NCBI GenBank assembly: GCA_036898135.1
Contig: CM072526.1
Coordinates: forward strand, 8,430,187 to 8,494,186
Direction: 5' to 3'
DNA length: 64,000 nt
DNA from: Oncomelania hupensis
Lineage: Eukaryota; Mollusca; Gastropoda; Littorinimorpha; Pomatiopsidae
The notes under the pieces were generated by a model. That model saw only the letters and a list, made by a program, of their open reading frames with translations. It made no database searches and was not told the origin of the DNA. This document shows positions 43,508-58,038 of the stretch, one piece after another. How positions within the stretch are numbered: position 1 is the first letter of the stretch; every line of letters starts with the position of its first letter. Made by a program: the position numbers and the translations under genes.

Positions 43508-43750
43508 GTCCACATCCATAACTCAGTGGTAGTGCATTCGTTTACCTGGTACATCTGATGACCTAGGTTCGAATCCTGTGCTGAGCGAGATAAAAAGTTG
43601 TAAATTTTCACTGTCCACCTGAGCAATATGATTGCTTTGGCGGTTCAGTGCTGACTTATGTTTCTAGGTCTTCTGTCCTGGACGGTTAACCCTGTCTGCT
43701 GTATGGCCAAAGATGGGTGTAGAGGTTAATACTTCAATGTGGGTTGTTTG
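43508..43750 (+). mobile_element. Possible third tRNA-derived SINE
   Basis: TAACTCAGTGGTAGTGCATT (box A-like) and GACCTAGGTTCGAATCCTGT (box B) about 50 bp apart, followed by a body of about 170 bp. It is seen once here, so the ends are uncertain. Confidence 0.45.
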
Positions 43751-44034
43751 CACTTGTGGGTACCAAATGCTCAGCCACAAAAGCTTGCATCAACATTATG
43801 TTGTCACTCTGACCATTGATAATTATTTCACATCAGATGTCTGCCACAAGCCCTGCACAATTTATTATTTCACAGTATGAAAGTCTGTGGAAGAAACGCT
43901 ATGTCTATTTCAAACGAAGTTCTGTCTCATAGATTTATGACGTAAACTAAAGTTGACAATGATTATTTTGTTAAAAATATAAATATCCTTTTTACCCATC
44001 CCCACCCCCCACCCCTTTTTTTATAGTTATTTTG

Positions 44035-44837
44035 TTAGGTTGTCATTGTTTATTGGGTCCAGCGGACTGCAAAGAGCCGAACAAGGACCACAATCTGGTT
44101 GAAAGAGGACTCACCTATGATCCGTTTAAAAGATCTGCTGAAACAACCCTAATGGTGACACTGAAGGCACTCCACCAGCCGGTCACTTTACAATAAAGAC
44201 ATTCTATATGCAGGGGACGCTGAGGCTATACTCTAATTTATCGAACCCCCGTTTAGTTACAGTAGTTAGTTATTCATTGCTTACAGGGACCAGCGGACTG
44301 CAAAGAGCCGAATCAGGACCACAAAATGAAGACACAACTTCGCTGAAAGAGGACACCCCCGATCCGCATAAAAGATCTGCCGAAACAACCCTAGTGGTAA
44401 CACTGAAGGCACTCCACCAGCCAGTCACTTTACAATAAAGACATCCAACGCAGAGGACGCTGAGGCTATACTCTAATTTATTGAACTCCCGTTTACAAAA
44501 ACAAAATAGAGTACAAACATCATGATAAAATATCAAAAAAACACATACATATAAATTGCCTACATTGCCAATTAATAATAATATCATATGAAGCTCCAGT
44601 GACCACCTGGCAGAAAGCGTCCAATAGTCCCAAGCTGATCCAACAGACCTCACACACAAATGAGGAGTTTAACCCAAGAAAAAATGTAGGTGACTGGTCT
44701 AGCGAAGAAGAAGATAGTATAGTAGATTGATAGAACAGATTAGGAATTAGAAAGAAGAAAGGAGAAAGACAGCGACAGTGGGGATTTAAAGCACTAAATT
44801 TCCAGAAAGCGTGGATACTATTTATACAGAAACCCCG

Positions 44838-44838
<1 letters not shown>
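44035..44838 (-). mobile_element. Two nested copies of the 0.6-kb retroposon family
   Basis: 44035-44255 is the 3' third of one copy. A second, nearly full copy (44268-44838) follows it in the same orientation, starting where the first breaks off at CCCCCGTTTA. Confidence 0.88.
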
Positions 44839-46797
<1,959 letters not shown>

Positions 46798-47038
46798 CAA
46801 ACCCAACCTACCTAACATTAGTTGCGATTGTTAAATTTTTTGAAATTTTGCTGGGGTAGCAAACCGGAGTACCCGGAGAAAACCCCTGAGACATTGCCCG
46901 AGTCGAAAGTAAATAATATTCGGAGAAACATAACACCCAAATGCTGGATTGAACACACACCTGTCAGGTGCCATTGGTTTCTGGCCTGTGGACAAGGCAA
47001 GTTAGTCCCGCCTTAGCCCAATTGGCCACAACGCTCGC
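46798..47038 (-). mobile_element. tRNA-derived SINE, family 2 (longer copy)
   Basis: Minus strand: head GCGAGCGTTGTGGCCAATTG, box B region GTGTGTTCAATCC (two changes), then a central part with GGGGTTTTCTCCGGGTACTC CGGTTTGC and an end TAATGTTAGGTAGGTTGGG. The central motif resembles one shared by several invertebrate SINEs. Confidence 0.85.
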
Positions 47039-50000
47039 TATATTATTACTATTACTATTATGTTACTTTGGTCTGCATGCTGTGCTCTCAATTAACAATA
47101 AATACTTCAACTAGTTAAAGATCTGATGACTAAATATATGTTTACCAACCTGAACCAGCTTGTTTAAAAAAATGAGTCCCATTGGCAAGAAATATCTGGT
47201 GAATAAAATATGTCAACCAACCTATTGATACATGAAAATCAGCCTCTCCAACCCCACACTCCTTCGTACACCCAAACATTCTGATAAATAATATAAATTT
47301 ACAAATCAGCTCAATTATCCACAGATTAAAATGATAATTGAACAAGCACCTTGTAGCAGTATAGAACTATTGTAGAATAAGCACCTAGCATAGAATAGTC
47401 ATACTCCACACAACATGCAGTATCAATGCAATACACAGGCTTTGAAATCACAGGCATTGAAACCACATAAAAAGCGTACATATAATACATTGTCACACAG
47501 TTTCCTCCTAATTATACTAGGCTAAATAAATGTGTTTGTGCTTCAAAAATGACAAGCTGTTTCTAAGTAAAGACAAAATGCAGATGATCGCAGCAGTCAT
47601 GAAATGGTGTGCAGTGTGTAGCTGAACAGTCAACTTGACTGTAAACAAATTACAAAAGCTACAAACACATTTACAATTACATCAATAAACAGTGCATGAA
47701 ATAACAAACCAAAAATGTATGAACCCCAAAAAACACCTTTTTTTCTAAAGTTATACTATAATTTCCAAGGCGTAATTTTAAAAAAAAGCAACAAACAAAA
47801 TACAACTGTAATCTGACTTCTGTACCTTATCAAACGATTGCACCATATCAGTACGCAAAAGTAATATTTTTACAAAATAGAGTGACTAACTGCTAAAACC
47901 AAAAAGAAAAGAAAGCAGTAATTGAAAGCAGTTGAAATGGCTAAATCCAGAGGAATGAGATTTCACAAGTAACATGATTTGGCTTTTCCAATTCATGAAT
48001 AAACACAAACAGCAACTAACACGTTGTGGGGTATTTTTTTTTTCGGTGTGTATGCGTGCCTTATTACTGTGTACCCAATCAAAACAGTCTGTTCAATATC
48101 AGGGAGTGCGCCCTATGCACTGTGTCGCCCGGTAGGCCGGAAATTATGGTAATAGGCATTATCCCTAAATAAACCGAAAGTAGGTTGCTTCCCCTGAAAT
48201 GCGGTTACACAATACATGTTGACAGCATAAACCAAAAGTAGGTCAATGAGAGTTGCTTCCCCTGAAAAGCGGTACAAAATACATGTTGACAGCTATTTAG
48301 GAAGTACTCCTATTAGGAGATAAGCATACATCCTTTGCCACAGAAAAATAGCAATTAAAACAAAAATTTAAAACAGTTACTTAACAATGATAAAACTATA
48401 CATAATGAATGGAACAATAACCCTGTATATACCCCAAAGACAAATTAAAAAAAAATTGAGACACTTCTTAGTTTACTAGAAAGATTTAAAAAAATAAGTG
48501 TAAAGTCATTATATTAACATTTTATCCAAAATAAAACTTTAATTTGAAAAAGTCAATTAATCACACAAACACATACAAATAAATAAATAATCTTAATCCA
48601 TTCATTGCCAGCTGCCAGGAAGTGCAGACAGACATTCCCAGTGCCAGCTATCCGGAACTGCAGACAGTGTTGGAGCAGGTACACACAGTACCACATTTCC
48701 ACTGCAGTCTGTATTGGACCCAGCACCCAACATGCATTTTTGCACCAAATGACCCATGGGAAAGACCACTGACTCAAGTAACTACATCTGTGTTCACTCC
48801 CTTGGGTAGTCTCATTGCAGAAATGTGAGCTTTCCAGTGAAAGGATTAAAACATATTTGCTTTTGAACAGCTTATATTGGTAGGAGGTCTGCATTTTGTA
48901 TTTGTTTTACACTGTGTTGTTTGTTAGACTGTATGAATGTTGTTTTATTATGGATGGCATGGCAAATTTATATATTTTTTAATCTTTTTATTTTATCGGA
49001 CAATACATAGTTGGGCTGTATTGCATTGTATTGTATTACATATAGCAATGTTAGCAATAGTTTAATGTTTTAAAAAAATAGTATAATTATTTATTATTTT
49101 CAATGACCAAAAAAAAATCACCCTATATATGTAAATATTGATACCATTTGTTCTATTTTCTATAAAACTTTGTCATGATTTAACCAAAAATCACCATGGG
49201 CAGAAAAAAATATTACCAAAATAGTGTGATTAAGAATTTAAGATTCATAGTTATTTAGGTTTTACAAAGACTCAACGAAAATTACATAATGTTTCTAGAC
49301 AAAATACATAACTTTTTCTATAAAAATTTACATAATTAAAAAAAATATATATATCCGTCCTCTAAATCATCAGACAATACAAAGAAACCCATTCTCAAAA
49401 TACTTTCCAACTGCAAATTTCTGTATCACATATGGACACCATAAATTATAACAAACATATAAAAAAAATATGATAAAGATAGTATAAAAATAAATATGAA
49501 ATTTGAACTTTAAAAAAATATAAAGAAGAAGGACGGAAAATATTTAGTACATAAAACATGGGAAACAAATCTTTCCAACAATTGAAATGTGAAATAAAAT
49601 ATAAAAGCAAACAATAAAATAACTCTTAAAAACATTTTGGATGAACAAAATCATAAAACAATACATACATTTGAAGGCAATAAAAATGCCTGCTACAGAT
49701 GCACATGCAGAAAAAGAAGCCACTATGATACTTTGTAGCAGCTTACCACGATACCAAAAGCTTTACAGTATAGTCTTAGAGTATCAAATAACAGCAAATA
49801 TTACAGACAGTCTCAGAGTATCAGATAACAGCAAACATTTACAGCACAGCCTCTTTTATCAACAAACTTTATACAACCTCTTGAACATCAAGAGAAAGTA
49901 ACAAGATTTTATGAGACCATGAACAGATTTTTCAAAATCTGATTTGCTGACAAGTCATAATGCAATCTGAATACAGGCGACACTTTTATGTGTAAAAAGA

Positions 50001-50112
50001 CATAAATAATATTGATTATTATCCTACCTACTATAAATAACAAGAACAACACTAATAATAACAATAAATAATAATAACAATAAATAATAATAGTAATAAT
50101 AACAATAATAAC

Positions 50113-50150
<38 letters not shown>

Positions 50151-50463
50151 ATCATTAAATAAATTAATAAATAAATAAAAATAGTGATTAAAAATGGTTT
50201 TTAAAAATCACAACTCACCCATAGTGCAAAGTATCATGGAACATATATTATTACACAATGCAGTGATACCACAATTCATTCCTACTGCTAACAGTCTTGT
50301 GCAGTTTGTGTGGACCAGGGGTGTTGAAACTGGTTGCAAAATTGCAGTAAAATATTTGCATGCCTGACCTTGCAGCTCACTCGCCCAATGAGTCCCATGG
50401 TTTTTAACTCAGTCATTCCTTTTTTGTAAAGCTGAGGTTACTCTTGTCAAATGTTTAGCTGAT
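47039..50463. other. Long AT-rich stretch without recognised genes
   Basis: Checked on both strands. A duplicated GAAAGTAGG..TTGCTTCCCCTGAAA..ACATGTTGACAGC unit lies at 48175-48290 and ATA/ATAA microsatellites at 50035-50180. Short ORFs have no recognisable domain. It lies between the ShKT gene and the end of the ZC2HC1-like gene. Confidence 0.5.
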
Positions 50464-50545
50464 GATACTTTGGTCAAGTTCATAGGTCATAATACTTTGG
50501 CCAAGTTCATAGGTCATAATACTTTGGTCAAATTCATAGGTCATT
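50464..50545. repeat. 27-bp tandem repeat, three units
   Basis: Unit AATACTTTGGTCAAGTTCAT plus AGGTCAT. Confidence 0.95.
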
Positions 50546-50990
50546 ATAGTTTGATTTTAGCTGACGACACTTTTGTCAAGGTTTTAGCTGGAGAAACTTT
50601 GGATAAAATATTAGCTGGCGACACTTTCACTGAATCATGCACTGGTTGTCATTGCGTGCAGACAAATGTCCATGTCATTTTGTATGAAAGCTATCAGTGT
50701 CACTTTGCACGAAAGTGGTCAGTGTTACTTGGTGTGAAAGTTGTTAATGGTTCAGTAAACATTTTAGTGGATTGCTGACTTTTGTGCTGAGATGCATGAT
50801 GGTATTGTGTGTGGCTGAGCCACTACACTGGCGAGCCAATGGACATTTCTAGCTCTCAGCACCCCTTTTCTCTAAGCTAGGCCAGATCAATCATTCACGT
50901 TGCATCTAATAGTATTACAATAGCAAGATTTTATGATGAAAATGATATTATGAAGAGAAAAAAACCATGAAAGTTCTGATGCAACAAACC

Positions 50991-51127
50991 CTGCCTTTTT
51001 GGATCCCAAATTCTGCCACACACCTGCCTTTTTGGATCCCAAATTCTGCCACACACCTGCCTTTTTGGATCCCAAATTCTGCCACACACCTGCCTTTTTG
51101 GATCCCAAATTCTGCCACACACCTGCC
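50991..51127. repeat. 33-bp tandem repeat, four units, nearly identical
   Basis: Unit CTGCCTTTTTGGATCCCAAA plus TTCTGCCACACAC. Because the period is a multiple of 3, false repeat ORFs appear in several frames. Confidence 0.97.
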
Positions 51128-51544
51128 TCCTCACAGTCAGACACTTAAAAATAACACTGCAAGCTCTACATTTGGAATAAGTGTGAACCAAGAAAAACAA
51201 TTATGGGATTAAAAAAGAACTGTCAGATTCAACAAATGTATGTTTGACCCATTCTTACAACTGAAAAGTAAAATAAAAAACAAGCAATAAGAAATACGTA
51301 AACAAAACAAAAATAAAAAAAATAAAAAAAAGCAAAAATCAAAACTGAATTGTTTTCATCCAATTTACACAAGATCTAAATTCAAATAAAAGTTGAATTT
51401 AAAAACAAAACAATATATTAAAATATTTTACTGTTTCTGTCCACAAGAAGTACCCCTCCTCTCCACTCACCCTAAAAATAGTATTTAATTTTAAAACACA
51501 CACAAAATAGCCAAGTAAATAAACACATTTAAAAATAAATTAGT

Positions 51545-52556
51545 ATATGACTCATGTGCTCCTTATGGAACTTCAATATTTAACATGAAAATGTGTCCTC
51601 AGAAGAAAAAAAACATAAAATGGTGGCATTAAAATGCAAAGTAATACTGACTTTGATTTTCTATGATCTTGACCTTGAGACGACATTGACCTCCGGCTCC
51701 AAATACACTCAGGTACTATGAAATAAAGTACAGCAAAAGTGGTATTATGCCAAAAACACACACACAAAAACCAGTGACCATCTGTGACCTTGACATTGGG
51801 ATGACCTTGACCCTCACGTGATCACTCATGCATGTCTGATCAATTAACCCAATGTTGTTGCATACTAGAGGTTAAATAAACGGCCATTCATTCCAATGTA
51901 CGATGAACTATTTTTTGTATGGTTTTGCAAGGCCTAAAATGATTTTGACCTTCAATATCAACGCACAAATGGAACATGAAAGATCAATCTATTATCTCTA
52001 AATACAACAAGTTTGGACTTAATATCTCTCATAGTTTGTGATCAAGATCACTTGAAAGTACCTATACAAACTGACTTTGGACAGCTCCAGTGACCTTAAC
52101 ATTGGAGTGAGGTTGATCAAATTTGCAGAGATTGTGTCTTATTGAAATCTATCATGCATCAAAGAATCATAAGTTCAATATTAATAGCCTAGAAAAAAAA
52201 TTGAAATTTTTTGAAAAATTGTCATTTTTTGACTATTATTTGATGGTTTTTTTACCTTGACTTTAAAGTGAAGTCATTCATTCACTGATCTGATGGGTTA
52301 CTATCTTACCAAGTTTGGTTGTGATAGTTGAAATAGGTTCTGAGTATTAGCCACTTTAAAGTTTTGCACAGACAGACGGCGGATGGACAGATGGATGGAC
52401 ATTTTTCTTTCTATATAATTTTTTTGACTATTTAGGACTCATCTCGCACAGATTTGCAAAAATCTTGATTTTTTTGTGGGGAGGGTGAAGGGGGGGGGGG
52501 GGGGGGGGGCGGGGGGCTGAGTACATTGACTTACATTGTTATGCATGTGAGTCAAC
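51545..52556 (+). mobile_element. MITE-like family 1, copy f (full length, reference copy)
   Basis: About 1.01 kb between inverted ends TGACTCATGTGCTCC (left) and GCATGTGAGTCA (right). Internal landmarks in order: AAAATGGTGGCATTAAAATG, TGACCTTGA blocks, GATCAATTAACCCAATGTTG, TCTAAATACAACAAGTTTGG, GACAGCTCCAGTGACCTTAA, GACAGACGGCGGATGGAC and a G-run. It has no coding capacity. It ends 18 bp from the stop codon of the ZC2HC1-like gene, so it probably forms or borders its 3' UTR. Confidence 0.85.
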
Positions 52557-52573
52557 AAGTATGATGTTGTTTG

Positions 52574-53315
52574 TTACGTTGTAATGTTCTCCTCTGTAAT
52601 ACACTCAGTTGTCATTGGCCTTCTGTTCCCACATTCACAGCAAAACTTGGCTGACAGGAGAGGATACCGGAAACCGCATTCACTGCAATGTTTTGGTGCT
52701 TTGGTGAATGCTTTGCTGATTCTCAATGTACCTTTATTGTCTGCGGACTGGGTTCTTTCTGGCAGCTTTGATGGCAAAGCGATGTTGACATGATCCACAG
52801 ATTTGCTGGAATAACCGCGCGTGCCGAGATGGTCGAACTCTACGGACTCAGAAATAATGTTTATATCTGCATCAACGGATGAGCCGTAGAGTCTGCTGTA
52901 CAGGATGGCCATCAGTTTGCTTTGCTTCTGTGGCAGGGTGAGGGTTACCTTGGAAAAAGTCTCACCAGCATCGTAGTCTGAGGAATACCTGTTAAAATAC
53001 TCGTTCTTTTTCTCTCTGTATTTTAGTTCTAAGTAGTTGTCTTCCACCTTCTCAGTGCTGGAGAAAGAATCCTCAGTCTGAGAATCCAGACCTTTAGATT
53101 TGCAGTTTTTCTTGGACTTTGACCTGGACCTGCGGTTGCCACTCTTCAATTTTGCTGAGGGTCGTTTTTGGAGTTGTTTAGGAGATACGGTGAAGTAGAG
53201 CAGGTGGGTAGCCATGGGGGCAGCAGGGGCGGAGTGACGTCGAGATGGGCAAGATGGGGTGTGGCAGACGTAGGGTTCCGTTTTCAGGTTGCACCAGTGA
53301 CGCCTAGCGCCGAGT
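52574..53315 (-). CDS. ZC2HC1A-like: ZC2HC1A-like protein, last exon with CxxC...CxxC module
   Basis: 742 nt, acceptor TGTGTGCAG at 53316, stop at 52576-52574. About 247 codons. The last 40 residues hold HCSECGFRYP and KFCCECGNRR, two CxxC pairs 16 residues apart, as in the C-terminus of vertebrate ZC2HC1A; they probably bind one zinc. Before it lie a Lys/Arg/Ser-rich stretch (RRSRSKSKKNCKSK), an acidic stretch and a moderately conserved-looking block (SKLMAILYSRLYGSSVDAD). The function of the family is unclear; members have been linked to cilia and spermatogenesis only loosely. The exon is longer than the vertebrate counterpart. Confidence 0.8.
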
Positions 53316-53389
53316 CTGCACACACAAACACAGAAGTTTGAACAACAACAAGGCTGTAATGAATTCAGCACGGTCAATCAATCAACCCC

Positions 53390-53401
53390 CCCCCCCCCCC
53401 A
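53390..53401. repeat. C-run
   Basis: Homopolymer of about 14 C, 70 bp upstream of the last exon on the gene's strand. Confidence 0.9.
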
Positions 53402-53502
53402 CCACCCAAAACCTTCTCATACCCTTCTACAGCCCATGATGACTGACCCAAACCTTGACTGTGACGCCATGGACGTCCAGCGAGGTGTTGTGGACACACG
53501 CT

Positions 53503-54000
53503 AGCCCTACAGAACCTATCACACGCTAGCCCTACACAACGTATCACACGCTAGCCCTACACCACCTATCACATGCTAGCCCTACACCACCTATCACACG
53601 CAGCCCTACACCACCTATCACATGCTAGCCCTACACAACCTATCACACGCTAGCCCTACACCACCTATCACATGCTAGCCCTACACCACCTATCACACGC
53701 TAGCCCTACACCACCTATCACATGCTAGCCCTACACAACCTATCACACGCTAGCCCTACACCACCTATCACACGCTAGCCCTACACCACCAATCACACGC
53801 TAGCCCTACACAACCTATCACATGCTAGCCCTACACAACCTATCACACGCTAGCCCTACACCACCTATCAAATGCTAGCCCTACACCACCTATCACACGC
53901 TAGCCCTACACCACCTATCACATGCTAGCCCTACACAACCTATCACATGCTAGCCCTACACAACCTATCACACGCTAGCCCTACACAACCTATCACATCA
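53503..54000. repeat. 25-bp satellite, about 20 units
   Basis: Unit ACACGCTAGCCCTACACCAC plus CTATC, with ACG/ATG and CCAC/CAAC variants. Confidence 0.97.
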
Positions 54001-57000
54001 CTAGCATTTGCCCTTCAAAGCCAGTACCATAGTGGTCTGTAGTTGTGCAGCTTCTGTTCAAAGCATACATTTACCAGCCAGTTATGCACAGTAGCTACTC
54101 AAGCTATATAGTAGGCGATGGGCACACACACACACATACATACACACACATGCATACACACACATGCACACACTCATACAAAGATGTACACACATATTAA
54201 ATTATTGTATTCCCTGCAATACAGCCTGAAAATAATAATTATGCACCAAAGAACTTAATAACCATTCCAAATTGTAAAATAATTCATCATCAAGAAATGC
54301 TCTTGCATAAATCATCTTGTAATACCCCAAAACGTCAAGCTGCCGGCATCGAGGACTGGCTGAATTTGTCTAGGACCTTTTGGTGTACTGAATACTTCAC
54401 CAAGAAAAAGCAAACTCCATTCTACAAATATGTTGTGCTTTACGTCATAGGTCGGAAAAAGGATACTCTCTTTGTCTCCTATATATGTGTTCTTGCTCAC
54501 GTTTTTCGTTCATATTGACATATAGAATTATCAAAGTGTTTTCTCTTTATATTTTATACTATCATGATTGCAAGAAAGGGATGAAGGTGGTTGCTCGCTG
54601 AGTGGGTGGCTAGTGAAATGTTTGCTACATTGCTTGTCTTGTCAACACTCCATGACAATCACAGGCAATACCATCTAGCAAAAATCTAAGCGAGATCGCT
54701 GTACACTTTAAGAGAAATTATACTAACACAGCTATGTGCATGCACTTTGACGCACACACACACACTCAAATGCTCTATCTCTCTCTCTCTGTCTCACTCA
54801 TAATTTTCTCTCTCCAATTAGCAGCACTCAAGGTAGGAACAGTAAATGCAGCACAATACCTCAATTCAAAGGGACTATCCTCTTTCTAACGTTTCCTCTG
54901 CACACAAACTTTAACCGTCACTGTGAGCCACTTTCAGGTGTTACCTTTCCATTGCTGTATACCTTTGTAAGGAACTAATGTTGACACCTACAGTTTACTA
55001 CATGTAAAGCTGTTCCTAGTTTTCAGCAATGCATAGAGCTCCAAAGGAACTGAAGCAGGTTTGAATTCTGTGAGGATTATAAACAAAAATTGCAATTTTT
55101 GGAGACCCCCCTTCCACCCCACGCCTGTCCTTTCTTTCACTGGAAAGGACTTTCCAGTGGAGCTACTAGGCTAATTATAGCTGGCAAGCCCTGCAGCCAG
55201 CCGGCTAGCCTCATATCATGCCTGCAGTCTCCCTTCCCACGCTGCACGCTAACATACTAGACAAAGAACGGCATACGACTGAGTGGATATCATTCTCTAA
55301 CTCTGCTATAGAATTGATCATATTATGTGAAATATCGTTTGTATTGTGGTAGTCCTTTTGCATTTTAGTTACTTTCATATCTGTGTGTTGTGTTAGCATA
55401 AACTAAATATCAGAATACCATTTCGTTTGTCTTATATTTTAGTCGATTTGACCGTGTGTACTGATCGGCCCTTCATTGCCTTGCAACGGACCGGTTTTCG
55501 ATCTAGTGTATATACGCGTTTTAAATACACATTTAAATCCTTTCTACAATGTTCACCATTTGAAGTCACTTAGTACACAGTTTGAACTTTCTGGTGATGT
55601 GGTCGACATTATAAAATATTTTCTTGTGTTTGGTTGTTGGCCTCTGTAATAAAAGCGAATTTACGAAAGTCTCGTGGTCCTAATGGTGCAAGCAATAGGC
55701 ACTCAATTGCATGTAGCGCAGCCGCCCGCCAGCCCCCTTCCTGGCCCTATACAGTACCGAGCTTGGCGCGCGGTTAAAGTAATTATAAGCTTCCAGGCGA
55801 GTGCCAGTTGCATAGCTTGTGCTGTGGGTCGCCGGCCGTCTCTCAGCAGGTTATAAGCAGTCCAGCCTGCGTTAAGGGACCCTACGAGGCGGAACTAAGG
55901 GAGTTTTTAGACACAGTCAGAAAGTACTTGAATGCACTGCCGTGACCCACCCCCTCCCCACCCCCCCAAAAAAAAATGTGGATATACAGTGACTGTTGAG
56001 GAGTCCTGAAAACTGAAATACAACACAAATTCTTCCTTCAACAAACAACCATGCTGCTGTTTCAAGTCTGGATCTGGGGCAGGCAGAGGGGCTCAGGATG
56101 GGCCGTTAGCAAAACACAAACACCAAAAGAAATAAAACAGTAAAATAATAGAAAGAACAATGACCGCACAAACACCAAAAGAAATAAAATAGTAAAATAA
56201 TAGAAAGAATAATGACCGCCAAAAGCTATGAAATGTTGTTTGCTGTCTCAATTTCTGCTGCATGCAAAATGTAAGGTTTGAACAACTGTAATGCAATGTG
56301 GAGACAGTCAAATGAGAGTCAACAAAGGAGAAGCTTTCAACAGTTACTCACTCTGCAAGGACCTTTGGATCAACAAGGAAAGCCAACGTTGTGAAATCAT
56401 AGAATAAATAATGCAGCGTGAAAAAATACATAATACATAATATTATTTATGGCGGGCAAGACAGCAGGAGGTGTTCAAAACAGTTCCAATTGAAAGTAAT
56501 TCAGATGGAAGGTGAGCCAGTAAAAGTACCTCCTCAACCTTTGTCCATAAAGTGTATCCTCAATCAGCGTCCATACAAACACTTGTTCCCATGACGGTAT
56601 CAACCGAGGTCTAGTTTGTGCATGCCTGCATTCCATCACACAGACTTTAAAGATCCTGATGCTCAAGTCCTAGATGGGTGAGTAAAAGCTACACCAATAC
56701 GCCCAGCATGCACTGTAGACCATGTTCCTCTTTATTCTGGGTGATGCTGCCACGCTTGGGCCTAAATTTTACCTTTCTGGGTGAGGGTGCTATGTTGCTG
56801 TGTGTAACTGGTGCTTACTTTATCAAGCCAGGTCTAAGGCCGATAACTAAGTTTAGTACAGTTTATTTTTCATGTCTTTTCTACAGTGTAAGCATAAAGA
56901 AGTTCTCAGTGTTGAGGTAATTCCTGGGCGTCAGGACAGGGACAATTATTATCCCGTGCTTTCCCTCCTTTTCTCATGAACAGTTAAAACCTGACAATGA

Positions 57001-57040
57001 CATGTCCCTAACTAATCAATGAAAATACATTTCTGCTCAC
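54001..57040. other. Intron of the ZC2HC1-like gene, no exon recognised
   Basis: Contains CA-rich stretches (54120-54190, 54750) and a 56-bp duplication (ACAAACACCAAAAGAAATAA at 56115 and 56171). A minus-strand donor GTGAGTAAC at about 56348 could end a small exon that supplies the missing phase, but I cannot support its start. Confidence 0.5.
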
Positions 57041-57084
57041 CCCGTAGGATCCTCCCCTGCCTCTCGCTGCAGGACCAGCAGCAC
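57041..57084 (-). CDS. ZC2HC1A-like: ZC2HC1A-like protein, small Gly/Ala/Arg exon
   Basis: 44 nt; acceptor GCTTACAG at 57085, donor GTGAGCAG at 57040. It completes the split Gly codon of the previous exon and encodes about 14 Gly, Ala, Arg and Pro residues, ending in phase 0. It is supported by matching phase and good splice sites rather than by similarity. Confidence 0.6.
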
Positions 57085-57790
57085 CTGTAAGCAATCAACC
57101 AATCAATCACTCAAATCGACTGTCAATAAATAAATAAAGTAACGCAGTAACTTTAGTCAGCGCACTCAATCAATCAATAAAACAACCATCCACTAAGGCA
57201 ATCCATCAATCAAGGTAATGTCTCTAGATAAGCAGGGACAGGAGCGCGTTGGATATGGCTGGGTAGTAACGGAGGCTGGTCATCAACTATATTAGTGCCA
57301 CCGCAGCTGCTGAAACAGTACGATTGTAGACGTATCGTAGCAGTTGTCTAAACTAATGTTTGCCTTGAGCAGCTCTTTGGGCTGTATAAGACTAACGCTA
57401 TTCCAATATCAGTGGCTTTAATTATTCAAACACCGGTTGTCACAACGAATATATCGGTTAGGCCACAGTGTTTACTTTTATTGAAACTTGCATCAGGTCA
57501 GCAATAGTACACATACACAAAGTGCATTGTGTCATCAATAGTAATAGCAATAGAAGGTTGTGGGAGAAGAGAGGAAAGAGGGAACATGAATCAAAGAGCC
57601 TTTATAGACAGTGGAGTCTTGCTGAGAAGATCTGTCGTCTTTGCAAGACTGGCGCCACATCTCACTACACCTTCTGCCCTCTCTACCAGCTTCACCACTA
57701 TGTCACCCCATCAAACCTGACCATGATGGCGGCCCTCTTTACAAAGACAACCACTTCAATAACAACTGCCACGTGGCCACAAAGACTTAC

Positions 57791-57932
57791 CACCTCTAGC
57801 CGCAGGGACTCTAGCACCAGCTGCTCCCACTGGGGTTCTCGAACTGGATGTGGCACCAACAGGAGTTCGAGACCCGGAGGTCCCAGGTGTTGATGTTGGG
57901 CTTGCCTTGACCTTGGGCTTAGGAGGCTGGTA
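57791..57932 (-). CDS. ZC2HC1A-like: ZC2HC1A-like protein, Pro/Ser/Thr/Gly-rich exon
   Basis: 142 nt; acceptor GCATTGCAG at 57933, donor GTAAGTCT at 57790. It starts YQPPKPK, the same position where vertebrate ZC2HC1A has a YxPP motif right after a Thr-Gln. The rest is low complexity with two copies of SRTPVGA. Enters in phase 0 from the exon at 63896 and leaves in phase 1. Confidence 0.72.
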
Positions 57933-58038
57933 CTGCAATGCCAGGCATGCACCCTGTTACTTTACTGAGTATACAATTACTGTTTTTAAAAAAAAAACTC
58001 CCTCCAAATTCCCACAACATGTGTAACACAAGCGATAG

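Noticed and set aside
44270..44659. Conserved ORF shared by retroposon copies (44270, 58107, 33616)
   Set aside because: Frames are short, differ in length between copies and carry stops; similarity is due to the shared element, with no sign of coding constraint visible by eye.
48553..48894. Minus-strand ORF of 113 codons considered as a further ShKT or other cysteine-rich exon
   Set aside because: Cysteines do not follow the ShKT spacing and there are no phase-1 splice sites around them.
50887..51200. Three repeat-containing ORFs
   Set aside because: Artefacts of the 33-bp repeat, open in several frames at once.
57468..57893. Plus-strand ORF of 141 codons
   Set aside because: Overlaps the minus-strand ZC2HC1-like exon, which has good splice sites and matching phase; no domain on the plus strand.
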